From contig NADL03000478.1 in the NCBI GenBank assembly GCA_002205965.3, positions 1,823,001-1,887,000 of the forward strand: DNA of 64,000 bases. The letters run 5' to 3'. The notes under the pieces are model-generated. The model saw only the letters and a list, made by a program, of their open reading frames with translations. It did not search any database and was not told the origin of the DNA. The DNA comes from Kappaphycus alvarezii. Its lineage: Eukaryota; Rhodophyta; Florideophyceae; Gigartinales; Solieriaceae. A program made the position numbers and the translations under genes. Shown here in pieces: positions 8,244 through 20,010 of the stretch; position 1 is the stretch's first letter, and the number at the start of each line of letters is the position of its first letter.

Positions 8244-11200
8244 CTGAGTGTGGGCCGCTGCGAATTTTATTTTCTGTATAACTGCCAAATAATTTTATTC
8301 AATTACTATAAAGTCGAAACTAATCCATACCGAGAAAAGAAGATACTTTTTCATAATTCCCTGAGCTATAATATTACGGGCGACCTCGATACTCAAAGCT
8401 AAAATTTCTTCACTTTAAATCTTCGAAATTCACGACGAAAATACCGAATTACTTGATTTCAATATTAACAATCACAATATTCATACGTGCTCACGGCTAT
8501 CCGCTGAAGACGGAAAGTTGTTGGTTAGAAGTTTTTATAGGTGAATTGAAACTGAAGAATAAAGATCTATTTATTTTCTTATGTTAATTAAAGTTTTCCT
8601 TCAATAATTGCCTTTCACAGATTTATGTTTTTCTACTGCTTTAAACTCTGAACCACAAATATTAATTCTTATTATTTTGCAAGGATTTCAACAACCATGA
8701 AAACCCATATTTTCATTGATAGATCAATTCAATATTTCTCATTTTCAAATTTATGCAATACCACCACATTCTTGATAATATGAGCGATTGGAGAAGTCCT
8801 GTTTGCATTGTTTTGATATTTTTGCGAACATAATATAGGTGGTCGAATGTATGTAGTAAAACTGGATTTGACATATTTTTACAGTTATATTTTGTTTCAA
8901 ATACAGAGTTTTATGTAGTACTAATTGTGTAACCCCAAGCGCCATTAAGAAGGAAACCTTACCGATACTGGGTGCCTAATCATAAAATTTAAAATGTAAA
9001 CAATATTTTACATGAGTTGTGCCAGATTTTCGGTCTTACAAAAAATATTTATTCTTACTCAAGGGGTTCACAATTAATTTGGCCTTAATCTAAATATTTT
9101 TATCTGTGTTTTTGCATTTTCGCACCAAACAAACCTGAAGAGTTTTCAAAAAATTGAAATGTAAATTACTTGATCAATATAGTTTTCTACATTAAGTAGA
9201 ATTACAAGTTCTGATTTGTTTCAATTGTCCATTTAGTTTTTTCTGGCTATGGAAAGTAGTTCTGCAACAACATTTCGCCATTCTGAAATTTGTCATACTA
9301 TTGTAGAAGAAAAGTTATATACTAATTACACTGGGCGATTATTCGGTCATCATTCATTTTTTTAAAAAGATTTTTTTCAACTACTTTTAGTTATTTTTAT
9401 TTTCAAATATAATATGTTGAATCCTTATGTATGAATAGTCTCCCAAACTGAAAAAACTACAGTCGCAAGTGAATCTCCCCTACAGGTGGGATATTTTTTG
9501 CTAAAGATGCTAAGTTTCCAACTTAAAATGTAACAGAGCTCACTTTTTCCCTCTTCATTGTAAATGAGAGCTCTTCTTTATTAAATTAAAGTTTCAATAT
9601 TGATACATGCTGGAAGGAACTGAATTAAAGCAGGACTTATGTTGCTACATAAATTTAAGGTTTAAGTGAATATAAATATTAACCTATTGCGACCTCTCGA
9701 CTCCATTGTGTCACTGCCTATCAGCGCGATGAAAGTTTCACAAGTTTTCCAGTTCTTAGGATTTGAAATATGTAAATTTTCCCTACATTTAATAAATGCT
9801 ATATATCTCTGATAAGAAGGAAAATTTTGGATATTTTGATTATTTGGAAAGTAATGTAATGTCATTTCTTAAAGTGAAGCCACATGTTCCATTGGGGATT
9901 GAGGGGAGTAGGCGCGAGCTGATAAGGTAATATTTCGAGCGAAAAAAGTTTTCAGTATCGAAGTTAATTTTCCAGCTGTACATAAATCACTTTATACCTT
10001 TATCTATATTACTTTTTCACATCTCAATCTTTTTAGACCTGCTTCTCTTTATTAGATGTCTTCGAAACTTTATTAGGTATTAAAGCTGTAATCAAACAAT
10101 TCTATTTCAAAATATATACTAAAATCCTATATAGACTCCTGATAAATTATGTTAAGGCCGTCCAATTATGTTCTAGAAGATTTCACGTAATTTATTTGCG
10201 AAAAAGTTAATAGAAATTTGGTAATATTATACATATACCCCTCCAGATCTGATTTTAAGTCCCTGTCAGGGAATAAACTTTGTTCAAAATGTGATAATGG
10301 ACTGTTCCGAAGACATTACAGGATATTAAATCTTTCTCCAACACGCTGTTCCTGTACATATAAATGTTCCTCAAGTATAAGTGCAGACTAAGAACAAATA
10401 TGTGCCATTTCGGAAGAAATTGCCGCAGCAATGGTTGGCAGCCTTTTCTTTTAGCAAAACCTTTCCCTTAAAGTTACTTACCTCGTACCGTTTATCAAAA
10501 ATCAATAATTTAAACCTACGATTAACCTTCCTGAGGTATCTGTGTCTTTGCACACGTGTATCACTGCAATGAGGTACATTTAAATACCAGTTTCAGATGG
10601 TAGCAATAGCGGTACATTGGCCAACCTAATTTTCTGTCTCAGTATTTAGCATACATCCATTTCGCTGGATGTATAGATCGCTTGGCTATGCATCAATTTC
10701 TATAATTTGCCGTAAAACTAATAAAGTTATCCCATGTCAATATAAGCCCATGAATTAAAAAGTTTTAGAATAGAAGTTCTTAATGAATTATCGTATCGTT
10801 TCTGTAAAACTGTTTATCACAAATAGATACTCTTATTTTCAGTACAGAAATATTTTTTTGAAAATTGCAGTACATACCCTATTTTTGTGCAACTTTTTTT
10901 AACGAAATGCTACCAGCGTCGTTAGCATGTTTCTCACAGATATCATATAAAAGGGTAACAATTGATCAGGACTAATTTTAAACATTGTTCCTACTTTCTA
11001 AGAATATATCAAGCTCTTTTTCGCAGTGAAATTATTTTTCAAGGGAAAAGCGATTGTATCGTCTTCAAAATCAAATTTTCCATAGTCAATAATGATAAAC
11101 TCTTCCTCAGAACGTATATTTATAAGCCAGCTAATTTTTTATCTACGCGTGAATACTGATTTCCAAACTGCCTCACATTTTAAGATCCATGGAATGATAA

Positions 11201-14200
11201 GTAAGGAAAGTTGCTTTAAGAACTAAAATTAAAATCTTTGAAAGAAAAGTTTAGGTTGGAGTAATTTGAAGGTGTACTTATTAATAATTTTCGGAAAATT
11301 GCACCCCAAAGCACCTTGAGATGCCTCTGTCGTATTCAACTCTCCAAATAAAACGAAAAATTTTAGTTGGAACAATAGAGAAGTAGCAAGCGCTACCCAA
11401 GTACCGCGAGAACGTTAAATTGGTATAACAACTCGTAAGTATAAGTTTCCAAAAAAACAATTGATTTAAATACCTTCTAATTACCAATTTAAATCATGAA
11501 AAAATTTCCATCTTCCTGTTAGTAAACAGTTAATCGCTACTTCAGCTTTTTGATCTCTTCCAAGCAGAAAATTTTGCTTCAATGGAAACAAATTTCCTGA
11601 CATAGTTCTATTATTACACCTGATAACAATTTTCCAATCAGTAACTGAGGTATTGGAATGCATTTCATATGAATGATTCCATAGTAATTTTTGATTCCTT
11701 GCTCCTACAAATTGAAATATAATGCAAATATGCTCTGACTTACATCCTTCAATCTTTGCAAAAATTCGCTAACCTTTTAAAGTTACAATTCAATGATATT
11801 TAAAAAAATACGGCAACATAAATAGTTTTAGAATAATTTTCCGGAAAATCCATGCAAATAAAGTTTTAGACTAACTGTCAGTTTTTAAATATTTCTACCA
11901 TGTAGTTCAGACCATTCCATTTATACATTTTTCAAGATCCTATTACATCCTGTATCGAATACGGAAATATTCACATAATCCGCATGCTTATTTACTCCCA
12001 TCGCAAAATGAGTGAAAATGTTACCATCACATATACTTTTTCTCTGATTACACTCTTCGCACTATCGTTACCAATCTCAATTGGTGGTACTTGATTCAGT
12101 ATATAAGGCAATAATTTTTCAATGCGAGTAAAGCTTTTCAGAAACACAATAAGAGGCCTATTTTGCTATTTTCAACACAGACAGAGATTTTTCCCTCCGA
12201 ACCAATTTCGTTGAGACTATTTTCCTAGCTCCAATATCGCGCATAATATTTTTCTTCGAAATTATTAGATATTATAGGTATTATATTCAGTAGCCGTAGA
12301 GAGGTATGCGGAGGTAGCTAATTTCTGATTTAAAGAAAAATCAGTCACCAAAAGATTTATTAATTATTGTCTCCACTAATGTTCTAAATTCACACGAGCA
12401 TAATTTTATGATATAAATGGATTAATTTTTTCCGGGGTATTCTTCAATCAATAGTACCCGCCAGAAATATTATAAGATAGTTTCAAATTACATAGAGTTC
12501 ATTTCTTTCACAGCGGACACGACTCATCACGGATAAACTTTTTATATAATCTTCACCCTTTGCTCGCAATGAACCTTTGTCTTCCCTCCGGACATCTGTT
12601 GTTCCAACCAATTACTCAATAGCAATTCTGTGTTGACCATATATCAGGTCTCACTTTGTTATGTTGGCTAAATTTAGTTTCTATATTTATTCTAGAACTT
12701 TTTCAATAACTTTAGCTTAGAATTCGAACAGGAAAATAAGGATTTTGTAGTGCGAATATTCTTTGAATAACTTTTTAGTTTTTTATCCGCTTTACGATCA
12801 AAATATGATCATTTTAAGACTTACAGCGCCTACTGCTTTTGTTAGGACGAGTTTTCGCTGAGATATGGACCAAAAGAGACATAATAAGGGCCTTCAAATA
12901 TCATTGATATTCACTTTAATTACCTCAGGTAGATCACTGACATTTCTCCTTACTACGCTCTATCTGGATGCAAATCTATCTTCTTAATTACAATTTATTG
13001 ACCGGTAGCTAGCAGTGCTTAAGGAAACAAATACTAAGAATTTGGCCCTCATTTTGCTCCAATCTTTCTAGCCCCACAACTTTTTTTGCAGCTCCCGCGT
13101 AAGTGTCTGTATATGCTTTATAATCTTTAGTTTTCTATCTTTTCTTTTCTGAATGTTCACCTGGGAACATTTTCCTTTTTTTTGAATTTTTCCTTCCCTC
13201 TTCACGCGTGCAATAGTTTTCTTGGTAGTCATGAGAGAGGAATTCATCTCTACACTGATGGTAGGACACCGATGTTCTTCTGGACGACTGCATACAAAAC
13301 GTTTTTGCTTCACTTTCCTCTGCAGGCCTGAGTTTTTTTATACTCTTTTAAGTTTCGCCTGGCTTTTTATTCTTTTTATTCTTGTCCATCAAAACAAGGA
13401 TATAAGTTCCTCCCAATCCTTGTACTGGCACAGTTGAAGGTCTTTTCATCCCTCAAATAATATTTTCCTTCCGTTCAATACCGGGGTAAATTCTTTTTCG
13501 GTTATTGAACCATAAAGTTAAGAAACTCGGTACACGACCAAAATAAGGAAAAATATGGATCATTATACAATATTCGAGCATCAAAACAATTATCCTAGTT
13601 TAAACTTGTAAATTTGGACCGAAGATCCCTAAAGTACTTTACCATATCTCATATGAACCACTAACTGTCGAGGACCAGACTCGAGATAAGTACACTAGTA
13701 TTAAATCAATCTTCTGTGAGACAAATTCTTTGTTTTGTATTAAGCTCAATAAATACCATTTACTGATTATAGATACCCTATACCATCTGAAATGATCATA
13801 TATTATTAGAGGCTTTACCCTAAGATCGGGATATTTCAACGTCATTTTTCATTTTATTCAACTCGACGCAATCTGCACTAAATGGTCTCGAAACTCATAT
13901 TTGATGATTTGAAAGGCTGAAAATACACTTTTTGTAGATCTAGTATTTTTTATAAGAGAAATTATTGTAGTCAAGAGCATTCACGAGAATGGTAAAGGTT
14001 TTACGATATTCTAGAATTTCTGTCCAAGAAAAGTTTTCTTGAGGTAAATTCCATCAAGAAAGGTTACTCTCCATTGAACTTCGAAATTATTTCCAAAGAT
14101 AACTAAATATAAGAAGAAATTAGGACATAAAAAAATAAACGTATATACTGTTTCCGTTACTAAAACTTAGTAAATATGTAATAAGAAATGTATACATTTT

Positions 14201-16749
14201 ATGATTGAATGAGAAAAAAGGTAGTGCAAAGTTATGAATGATTGAAGTTCACGTCCTAAAATTTACTCTCTTGAAACATTTAGGAATTAGTCTAGTTAAA
14301 CTCGGAAAAATAAGCAAACCTCAGTCTTTTGGAAGATTATTTCAATTACTCACGTGAGAATGAATGTAGCTCGCAATTTCTGTTACAATGGAGCGTCCGA
14401 AAATATCCATGAAGGATAAATCATTTCTATTGAACTATTACTCCCCAATTAGGTCCTAAATAAGGGTTTAAACAAGTGATGATATGTTCGTTTCATTACA
14501 TGCTGCTTTTTTACAGACAATATCATTAATTTAATCAATACAATCGTAAGTGATTGAATTTATACCTCTATCAAGGAGATTAACTCCTTGAAAATGAGTA
14601 GTTATTTCCATCCAGGTTTTCGGACTATATTCCCAAAATAAACCTTAAATTTGGTTTGAAATAAGTTTTCCAATCAATACAAGACTTCTGTTTCAACAAT
14701 TGTGTTTCATTAAGTCCTATAAGGAATTCAAAACATGAAGAAGATAGCATTTTGATTGAAGAGATACAAAAACGTGCTGGAAGGAATTTCTGTCTTAATA
14801 GGTATATCTGTACGTGAAACATATCCTTCACATCGTTGCTGAAAAGGTTTAGCGTCAAAAATAATTGCCCTTCTACTTCTTCAAAAACTATTTAAGTAGA
14901 GTTTTTCCTTTAAAAATAATCTTCTCTAATTATTTCAGTTGCTAAGACCCTTGCTACGAAAAGATTTACTTTTGGTTACATTAGAACTAATTTTTAAGTT
15001 TCTTGAAATGCGTCCTTTGAGTGCTTCAGAACACCGGAAGGTAATAAATGGCAACGGTACTCTTAGACGTTTTCTGTATTTTCGAAAGACTATCAATACC
15101 AACTCTTTTGTGCTAAATTTCTGTTCGACAATTCCACAGGCTCTAAGAAAAGAGAAAAAGCAGGACTTGATGGACTTGGTAGAGAACTCATATGGGGGGA
15201 AGGATATGAAGTTTGCAGTGTAGAAGAAAGTTTGCAGACAATACACATAAACAAAAAAAGAAACAAAATCTACTCGGGCTAATTGTTGAATTGAGATCGT
15301 AGTGAAAATTCAGAGAATCAATAGATTTTTTTCTAAAAATTGCAATTTTATGGCCCTCCGAGAGCCATAATCGACTATTAGAATGTTTAACTAGTTTTAG
15401 TAAGACGTAAATCCGTAGAAACTGAGTAGTGTCTAGAATTTGAAGTGAATTAGATCTTATCATACTTTCCAGAATAATTGTAACCAGATTTTGAAGTAAT
15501 TCCTGATTCTTTTATCACTTTGCGATCAATTTTAGAATTTATTGGTAATTTTGCTCGAACTTTTTCCCTCTTACTCTATTATGTAAAGTATTTTTATAGC
15601 ATATAAATTATGCCTTGATTTTTCTTGTTTCTAAAGCAAGTAAACAATGTTTTATTGGAGTGCTCCGGGAAATTTTCCTTTGCTAGTTTATTGGTTATTT
15701 TTACTTCTGCACAAATCTATTTTAAAAAAAATCCTCTCAGAGCTACGTCAAATGAAAGCAAAATGAGAAAAAATGCTGCAAGTAGATATTTGACAGGGCT
15801 TAGCCATGGGAATTCCAAGTTTAGTTTGACGTTTTTGAAAAAACTTTTTCAATATAAAGTATTTAATTGCATCAATTAGATTTTGGTATTTACGAAAAAT
15901 ATATTTTGTATAGCGCAATCAGTGAGCCAAAAAAATTTTAAATTGAAACATTTTCAAATATTCTGTAAGAAATTTTGTCTATAACGATCAAATCTCGAAA
16001 CAATTTAACTGTGGAGTTAAATTTCTTCTATGAACTCCTCTGCAAAGACAGTAGAAGTTGACGCTCCAATGTTACTTCTAAAACTTCCGTATTCTATCAC
16101 TACGCGCACTAGTTGAACTAAAAATGCTTATTTATGCCTATTTCGGTTGTTTATCACATTCAGACAGTTTTTAAAGCATTAAGCAACAACCTTGTGATAT
16201 TATTAACGTAAATAAAAACTTCAGAAATAGTCTAACCTTACCATTTCTCATACCTAAGATCAAATTAGTCGCGGAATGGTATCTTATGTCATATTTATTT
16301 GGTTAGTTACTGGATTCAACAAATAAGTATAGACCCACAAGTACCTTGATTTCTTATCTTAAGCGAGTGATTAGAACTAGCTCTCCGTTCGAAAAAAATA
16401 CAATTAAGGATAAATAACAGTTTTAGAGTTACCAAATTATGAACGCAATAAATGTAAATAGGAATCGAGAGAGCTCTGAGTGAGCTAAATTTATATAAAA
16501 AATCACATGAGTACACCAACTACTAAAAAACTATTTCGTAAGTTTATTAAATTATCATACATTTTTGTAACAAATTTTCTCGTATTATTTCCGCTTCTTT
16601 GGATACCACCTAGCAGAGAACGAAAACTTATCCTTTCTGGCGTCTAAATGAAGTTTCCAAGTGAAAGTAGCTACTCTTGTTAATATCATTGGCCCGAAAA
16701 CCCCTTTTCAGGGCATATGAGTGACGAAAGGGACTTTTTAGACCTTAAA
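8244..16749. other. AT-rich intergenic DNA, no supportable gene
   Basis: About 8.5 kb of AT-rich DNA. The longest frames are around 60-100 codons on either strand, with compositions expected from random AT-rich sequence, and none shows a recognisable motif. I see no RNA gene or tandem repeat. Confidence 0.5.
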
Positions 16750-16785
16750 GATTACTTTATGATCATTTTGGATCATAAAGTAATC
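16750..16785. repeat. Perfect 15-bp-stem hairpin
   Basis: The arms 16750-16764 and 16771-16785 are exact reverse complements around a six-base loop, attttg. The loop with its flanks is partly repeated downstream as tttatgaccattttgg (16788-16803), giving a small tandem-like structure. It may be a relic of a short inverted-repeat element or simply a palindrome formed by local duplication. Confidence 0.75.
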
Positions 16786-17262
16786 ATTTATGACCATTTT
16801 GGGGTTTCATTTTTCACAAAAACGTAGGTTAAAAAGAGCAGAAGAAGTCTGAACTCAACTATTATTGTATTAAGGGACCTCTTTATAAACTATTTCTCTA
16901 ACACCGGCTACTGCTGCCATGAAAAAACTCGATCCAATATTAGATAGAAGGATGAAAGTAAAGTTGATGCCGAAAAGAGATCAGTCATTCTTGCTCTCAT
17001 ATCAAGAAATGCAAAAGGACAGATTAATAACAAAACTATTGCAAATAATGGGCTGCTTGATAAATTCACTCAGAAATATTTTGGGAAAAATCTCTATTCA
17101 GAACATTCATCTTAATAGATATCGAAAGATTATAATAAACTTATTTTAAAGGATGAAATCGACAGTAAAATAGTTTAGGGTGTATAAATAATTTCATTGA
17201 AAACATTAAAAGAAGAAGTCATATTTCCCAAGATGTGGTCAAAACGTAACTTAAGTACTTAT
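16786..17262. other. AT-rich spacer left of Harbinger-1
   Basis: No protein-like content. It ends at the left terminal inverted repeat of Harbinger-1. Confidence 0.5.
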
Positions 17263-17281
17263 TAGAGTTGTCCGCAAAGTA
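17263..17281 (+). repeat. Left TIR of Harbinger-1
   Basis: tagagttgtccgcaaagta is the exact reverse complement of 19992-20010. The symmetry extends three more bases outward (17260-17262 with 20011-20013). Confidence 0.95.
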
Positions 17282-17289
17282 CGTAAATT

Positions 17290-17408
17290 GCGAGTTTTTC
17301 CCGAAAATAATCAAAACGGGATTTTAATCTTGACTGAATTTAGAACGAGTTTGGGCAAACTCACAAGGCCTCCAAAACTCGAAAAAAACATTTTCGAGTT
17401 TTCTCGAC
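17290..17408 (+). repeat. Left subterminal repeats and hairpin of Harbinger-1
   Basis: The cGAGTTT motif recurs near 17290, 17346 and 17395, and inverted near 17378. The arms 17374-17385 and 17391-17402 form a perfect 12-bp hairpin around aaaca. The string atttagaacgagttt near 17338-17352 recurs in direct orientation at the right end (about 19960-19974). Clustered short motifs next to TIRs are typical transposase or accessory-protein binding sites; that role here is inference. Confidence 0.7.
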
Positions 17409-17636
17409 TCACATTGGGCTTCGATGACTTACACAAAAAGCAGCCCCAATGCACACTCAACAACACCCCCGCTCTCAAACCCCCCAACCGACCCCAACCA
17501 TACTCCTCTATCGATCACAAAGAGCTTCCGAAAGCACTTTAATCTTCCCAACAACACTCCCACTCTGAAACCTTCCCAAAACCCGCCTTTCGGTCCTCCT
17601 TTATCCGTCACTGCCTCCAGTCAAGCTTTCCTTACG

Positions 17637-18350
17637 ATGAACCCTGAGCGAGGTGACCGAGCAGTCCGTCAAATGGATGCCACCGATACATACCAAGACG
17701 GTATTGCAGCCGTGCTGCAATCTACTACTATCCCTGTTCCTCTTGACGATGTACCCCTGAACGACAGCAATGTGCCCCCCGAAACCGAACTGGTATCTCC
17801 GTGCCCATCTGACTCTCATGTTAGGAGGCGCGCCGCGAATGAAGGCCTAGAAGGGCCTTATGCGAAAAAATCGCGATTGAGTGCTGTAAGTGCCGACGCT
17901 CTTGTGGTTTTGACCGCAAGTTACAATCGACACTTTGCGGAACACTGCCGTGGGCGGAAGCGGGTAGTTCAAAAGGTGCCGGGGCTGGTCTGGAAACTCG
18001 TTTGTCAAGACTATTTAAAGGATCATGATGCAAAGTGCAAGGGTACGGGTAATAGCGGGGAGAAGGATAAGCTGCCAGCAGAGCGAGTTCTTCAGGATTC
18101 CCTTCGATCAGCGCTCAGAGAGATAGGAACTGGGGTCTCTGACTTGGCAGAGTGTGGTTTAAATAAGGCCATAGTGCAGGATGTCGACATGTTGCGGCGC
18201 CTCAAAGAATCGGATACCTATAACAAGAAGAAAATGAGCAGCTTCCGGGAGCATTTAGTATCCAGTTCGATCAGTAACACTGGCAGCAATAATGTTGGAT
18301 CAGAAGGAAGTGGGGTAGAGGTGAAGTTCAAACCAGGAACGAGTTGTTAG
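17637..18350 (+). pseudogene. Harbinger-1 accessory protein, N-terminal part
   Basis: The frame is open from about 17424 (ATG there too). I prefer ATG 17637 because the sequence upstream overlaps the subterminal region and is Pro/Asn/Thr-rich. PIF/Harbinger elements usually encode a Myb/SANT-like partner that brings the transposase to DNA; the middle (VVLTASYNRHFAEHC to ALREIG) could be such a helical domain, but I cannot see the classic tryptophan pattern. It has a basic KKSR patch at about residue 82. The reading phase is lost near 18330-18345 and the frame ends at TAG 18348-18350. The protein clearly continues in the next phase (NELLEGAVTAISDM), so one indel separates the halves. Confidence 0.7.
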
Positions 18351-18631
18351 AGGGTGCGGTGACCGCCATTTCGGACATGACGAAAACTATTTCCAGCGGT
18401 ACTATGGACCTAGGAGCGGCTCTTGAGCAACAAAATACTGTTATCAAGAATTACTTGGAGGACAAAAAGGCCCTGCGAGATAGACAGCGAGCGAACCTTA
18501 ATGCTCATCTGGAAGCACACAACAGTGCAGAGATCGATCGCAAGATAAACAGGCTGATAAAGCTCCGGGATAACATGGTCATAACAGAAGAACAGTTTAA
18601 AGAACGGATGTCTGCTTTCACAAATCTGTAG
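18344..18631 (+). pseudogene. Harbinger-1 accessory protein, C-terminal part with SHOCT-like tail
   Basis: This frame overlaps the end of the previous one by a few bases and lacks its own ATG start, so it reads best as the continuation after a frameshift. It is strongly helical and charged (KNYLEDKKALRDRQRANL), suggesting a coiled coil. The last about 25 residues, LIKLRDNMVITEEQFKERM and a short tail, match the look of the SHOCT family (leucine-rich start, then V-I-T-E-E-E-F). SHOCT is known mainly from prokaryotic proteins, where it sits at termini and is thought to mediate oligomerisation. The match is by eye only. It ends at TAG 18629-18631, 54 bases before the convergent transposase stop. 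Confidence 0.65.
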
Positions 18632-18685
18632 GACTTATCAATAGGTGTTTGTTCTTATAAAACTATAGCTGACCTCATCATCTCA

Positions 18686-19837
18686 TCACGAATCGATAAA
18701 ACCCCATGATCCTCCCTCGCTGGCACTCTCCTCAATAGAAGAACTATAATTCTGCCGGCGTCTATGAAGGAAGTTAGTTAGAATGGCTGCTGTACGAAAG
18801 AGGAGATCAAATGTGGAGCGGCGGTTAGGACATGTGTCCAGAAACTTTTTGAACTTCATCTTGATTCCCCCTATACCCCACTCAACAGATACACGGTAAC
18901 CAGCGTGCATCTTATGAAAGGCCCGAATGATTGGGTCGTTAATATCACTGACCTCACGAGAATCTAGTCTCCTCATTATGAAATGATCCAGACCCATGTA
19001 TCCAGGGTCACCTAATAGGTACTCGAGAGGATGTGGACTTACAGCATCCACCTCGAAATATTCTTGCCAATTAGAGGCTAGCTCTGTCTCTCTCAGAACA
19101 TGCGCATTGTGAAAGGAGCCGGCGTAGCCTCCATAAACGTAGATAAAAAAGCCGTCATGGTCAATGATGACTACATTGTTGAAACAGTAGATCTTCTTCC
19201 GCCCATTAAAATACAAACGATGATCAGAACATGTCGGGCGTTTAATTTTACAAAGCGTCCCATCCACATGCCCAATACACCCTGGGAGAGCCGGAATACG
19301 ATTTCGCAGCTCCGCACGGCGTTGCGGGGAAGGCCATGAAATTTCCGAAACTAAGATCTCGCATATGGTTTCAGAAACAAATGCGGTATCATTGTGCAGA
19401 GATGTGCGAGAGCAGTTCCACGAAAAGGATTCATACCTTATGGTGTCACTATGTCGTAGGTATAAAAATGTAGACAGCAGACGATCCTGTGGTGTGAGCT
19501 TGGATGGACGTCCAACCATGACCCGTGCGTTTCGTGTCGAGCGTGCTCTTAAGAGTAGCGCAGGGCAAACAACGGATGCAAGAGACTCAAACTCGCCAGG
19601 GTAAAAGCCAGTTGTGGTCTTCAATAGGGATACATGGGAGGTCAGAAGGCTCTAAAGTCGCTCCGTCTTCGGATATTCGGTGTTAACAGAAAAGTCACCA
19701 TCAGCATCTAAGCCAGCCTCCTCACAAATAATGCGAAGAAGGTTACAAGCGGACGAAGCAGCAGAATAAAATGTAAGTGTTTGGCTCACTACTATGAGCG
19801 CGAGAGAGGAATGCGGCTCAGAATCTTCCTCATCCAT
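18686..19837 (-). pseudogene. Harbinger-1 DDE transposase, one in-frame TAG
   Basis: The transposase would cut and join the TIRs. From ATG at 19837 the frame is continuous to TGA 18686-18688 except for one TAG at 19649-19651 after 61 codons; 312 codons from 19624 are uninterrupted. Catalytic residues are visible: D in GHVDGTLCKI (codon 19262-19264), D in LLGDPGYMGLDHF (19007-19009) and E in SVEWGIGGIK (18881-18883). FNGRKKIYCFNNVVIIDHDG between them is the usual PIF core strand pattern. The acidic MDEEDSE start suits the N-terminus. If the TAG is real and not read through, translation could start only at internal ATGs such as the one in NARVMVG. The tail-to-tail neighbour is the accessory gene. 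Confidence 0.88.
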
Positions 19838-19909
19838 CTCACAGTATGCGATGTTAAACGTTTGGGAGATGGAGAAAGATAGATGTGGATGACCAAGTGA
19901 AGAGGCGAC

Positions 19910-19991
19910 TGAAAATTTTGCGAGTTTTGTCCAAATGTGACTGACTTTGCGGACAGAAAATTTAGAACGAGTTTTGAATGAAATCTCGTTT
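19910..19991 (+). repeat. Right subterminal repeats of Harbinger-1
   Basis: A second copy of the TIR core (gactttgcggacag, 19943-19956) sits about 48 bases inside the terminal one. The cgagttt motif occurs near 19917 and 19968, and inverted near 19985. The string tttagaacgagttt is shared with the left end. Confidence 0.75.
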
Positions 19992-20010
19992 TACTTTGCG
20001 GACAACTCTA
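19992..20010 (+). repeat. Right TIR of Harbinger-1
   Basis: tactttgcggacaactcta is the exact reverse complement of 17263-17281. Confidence 0.95.

Larger units (their letters stand above)
17263..20010. mobile_element. Harbinger-1: PIF/Harbinger DNA transposon with accessory and transposase genes
   Basis: Seen: perfect 19-bp terminal inverted repeats at the two ends, an accessory protein gene on + and a DDE transposase on -, arranged tail to tail. This two-gene layout with a DDE_Tnp_4-type transposase is the known PIF/Harbinger organisation. The inner TA is present at both ends (17263-17264 and 20009-20010). The 3-bp flanks around a GAG...CTC core would be TTA and TAA, not identical, while TAT is repeated if the element is read as 17263-20011. 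The target-site duplication is therefore ambiguous. GC is clearly higher than the surrounding DNA. Confidence 0.92.

Noticed and set aside
13068..13437. Lys/Arg-rich 81-codon minus frame and opposing plus frame
   Set aside because: A purine-rich stretch explains it; no family pattern.
14935..15463. Overlapping 91-103-codon frames on both strands
   Set aside because: Compositions typical of random AT-rich DNA, no motif, no supporting homology.
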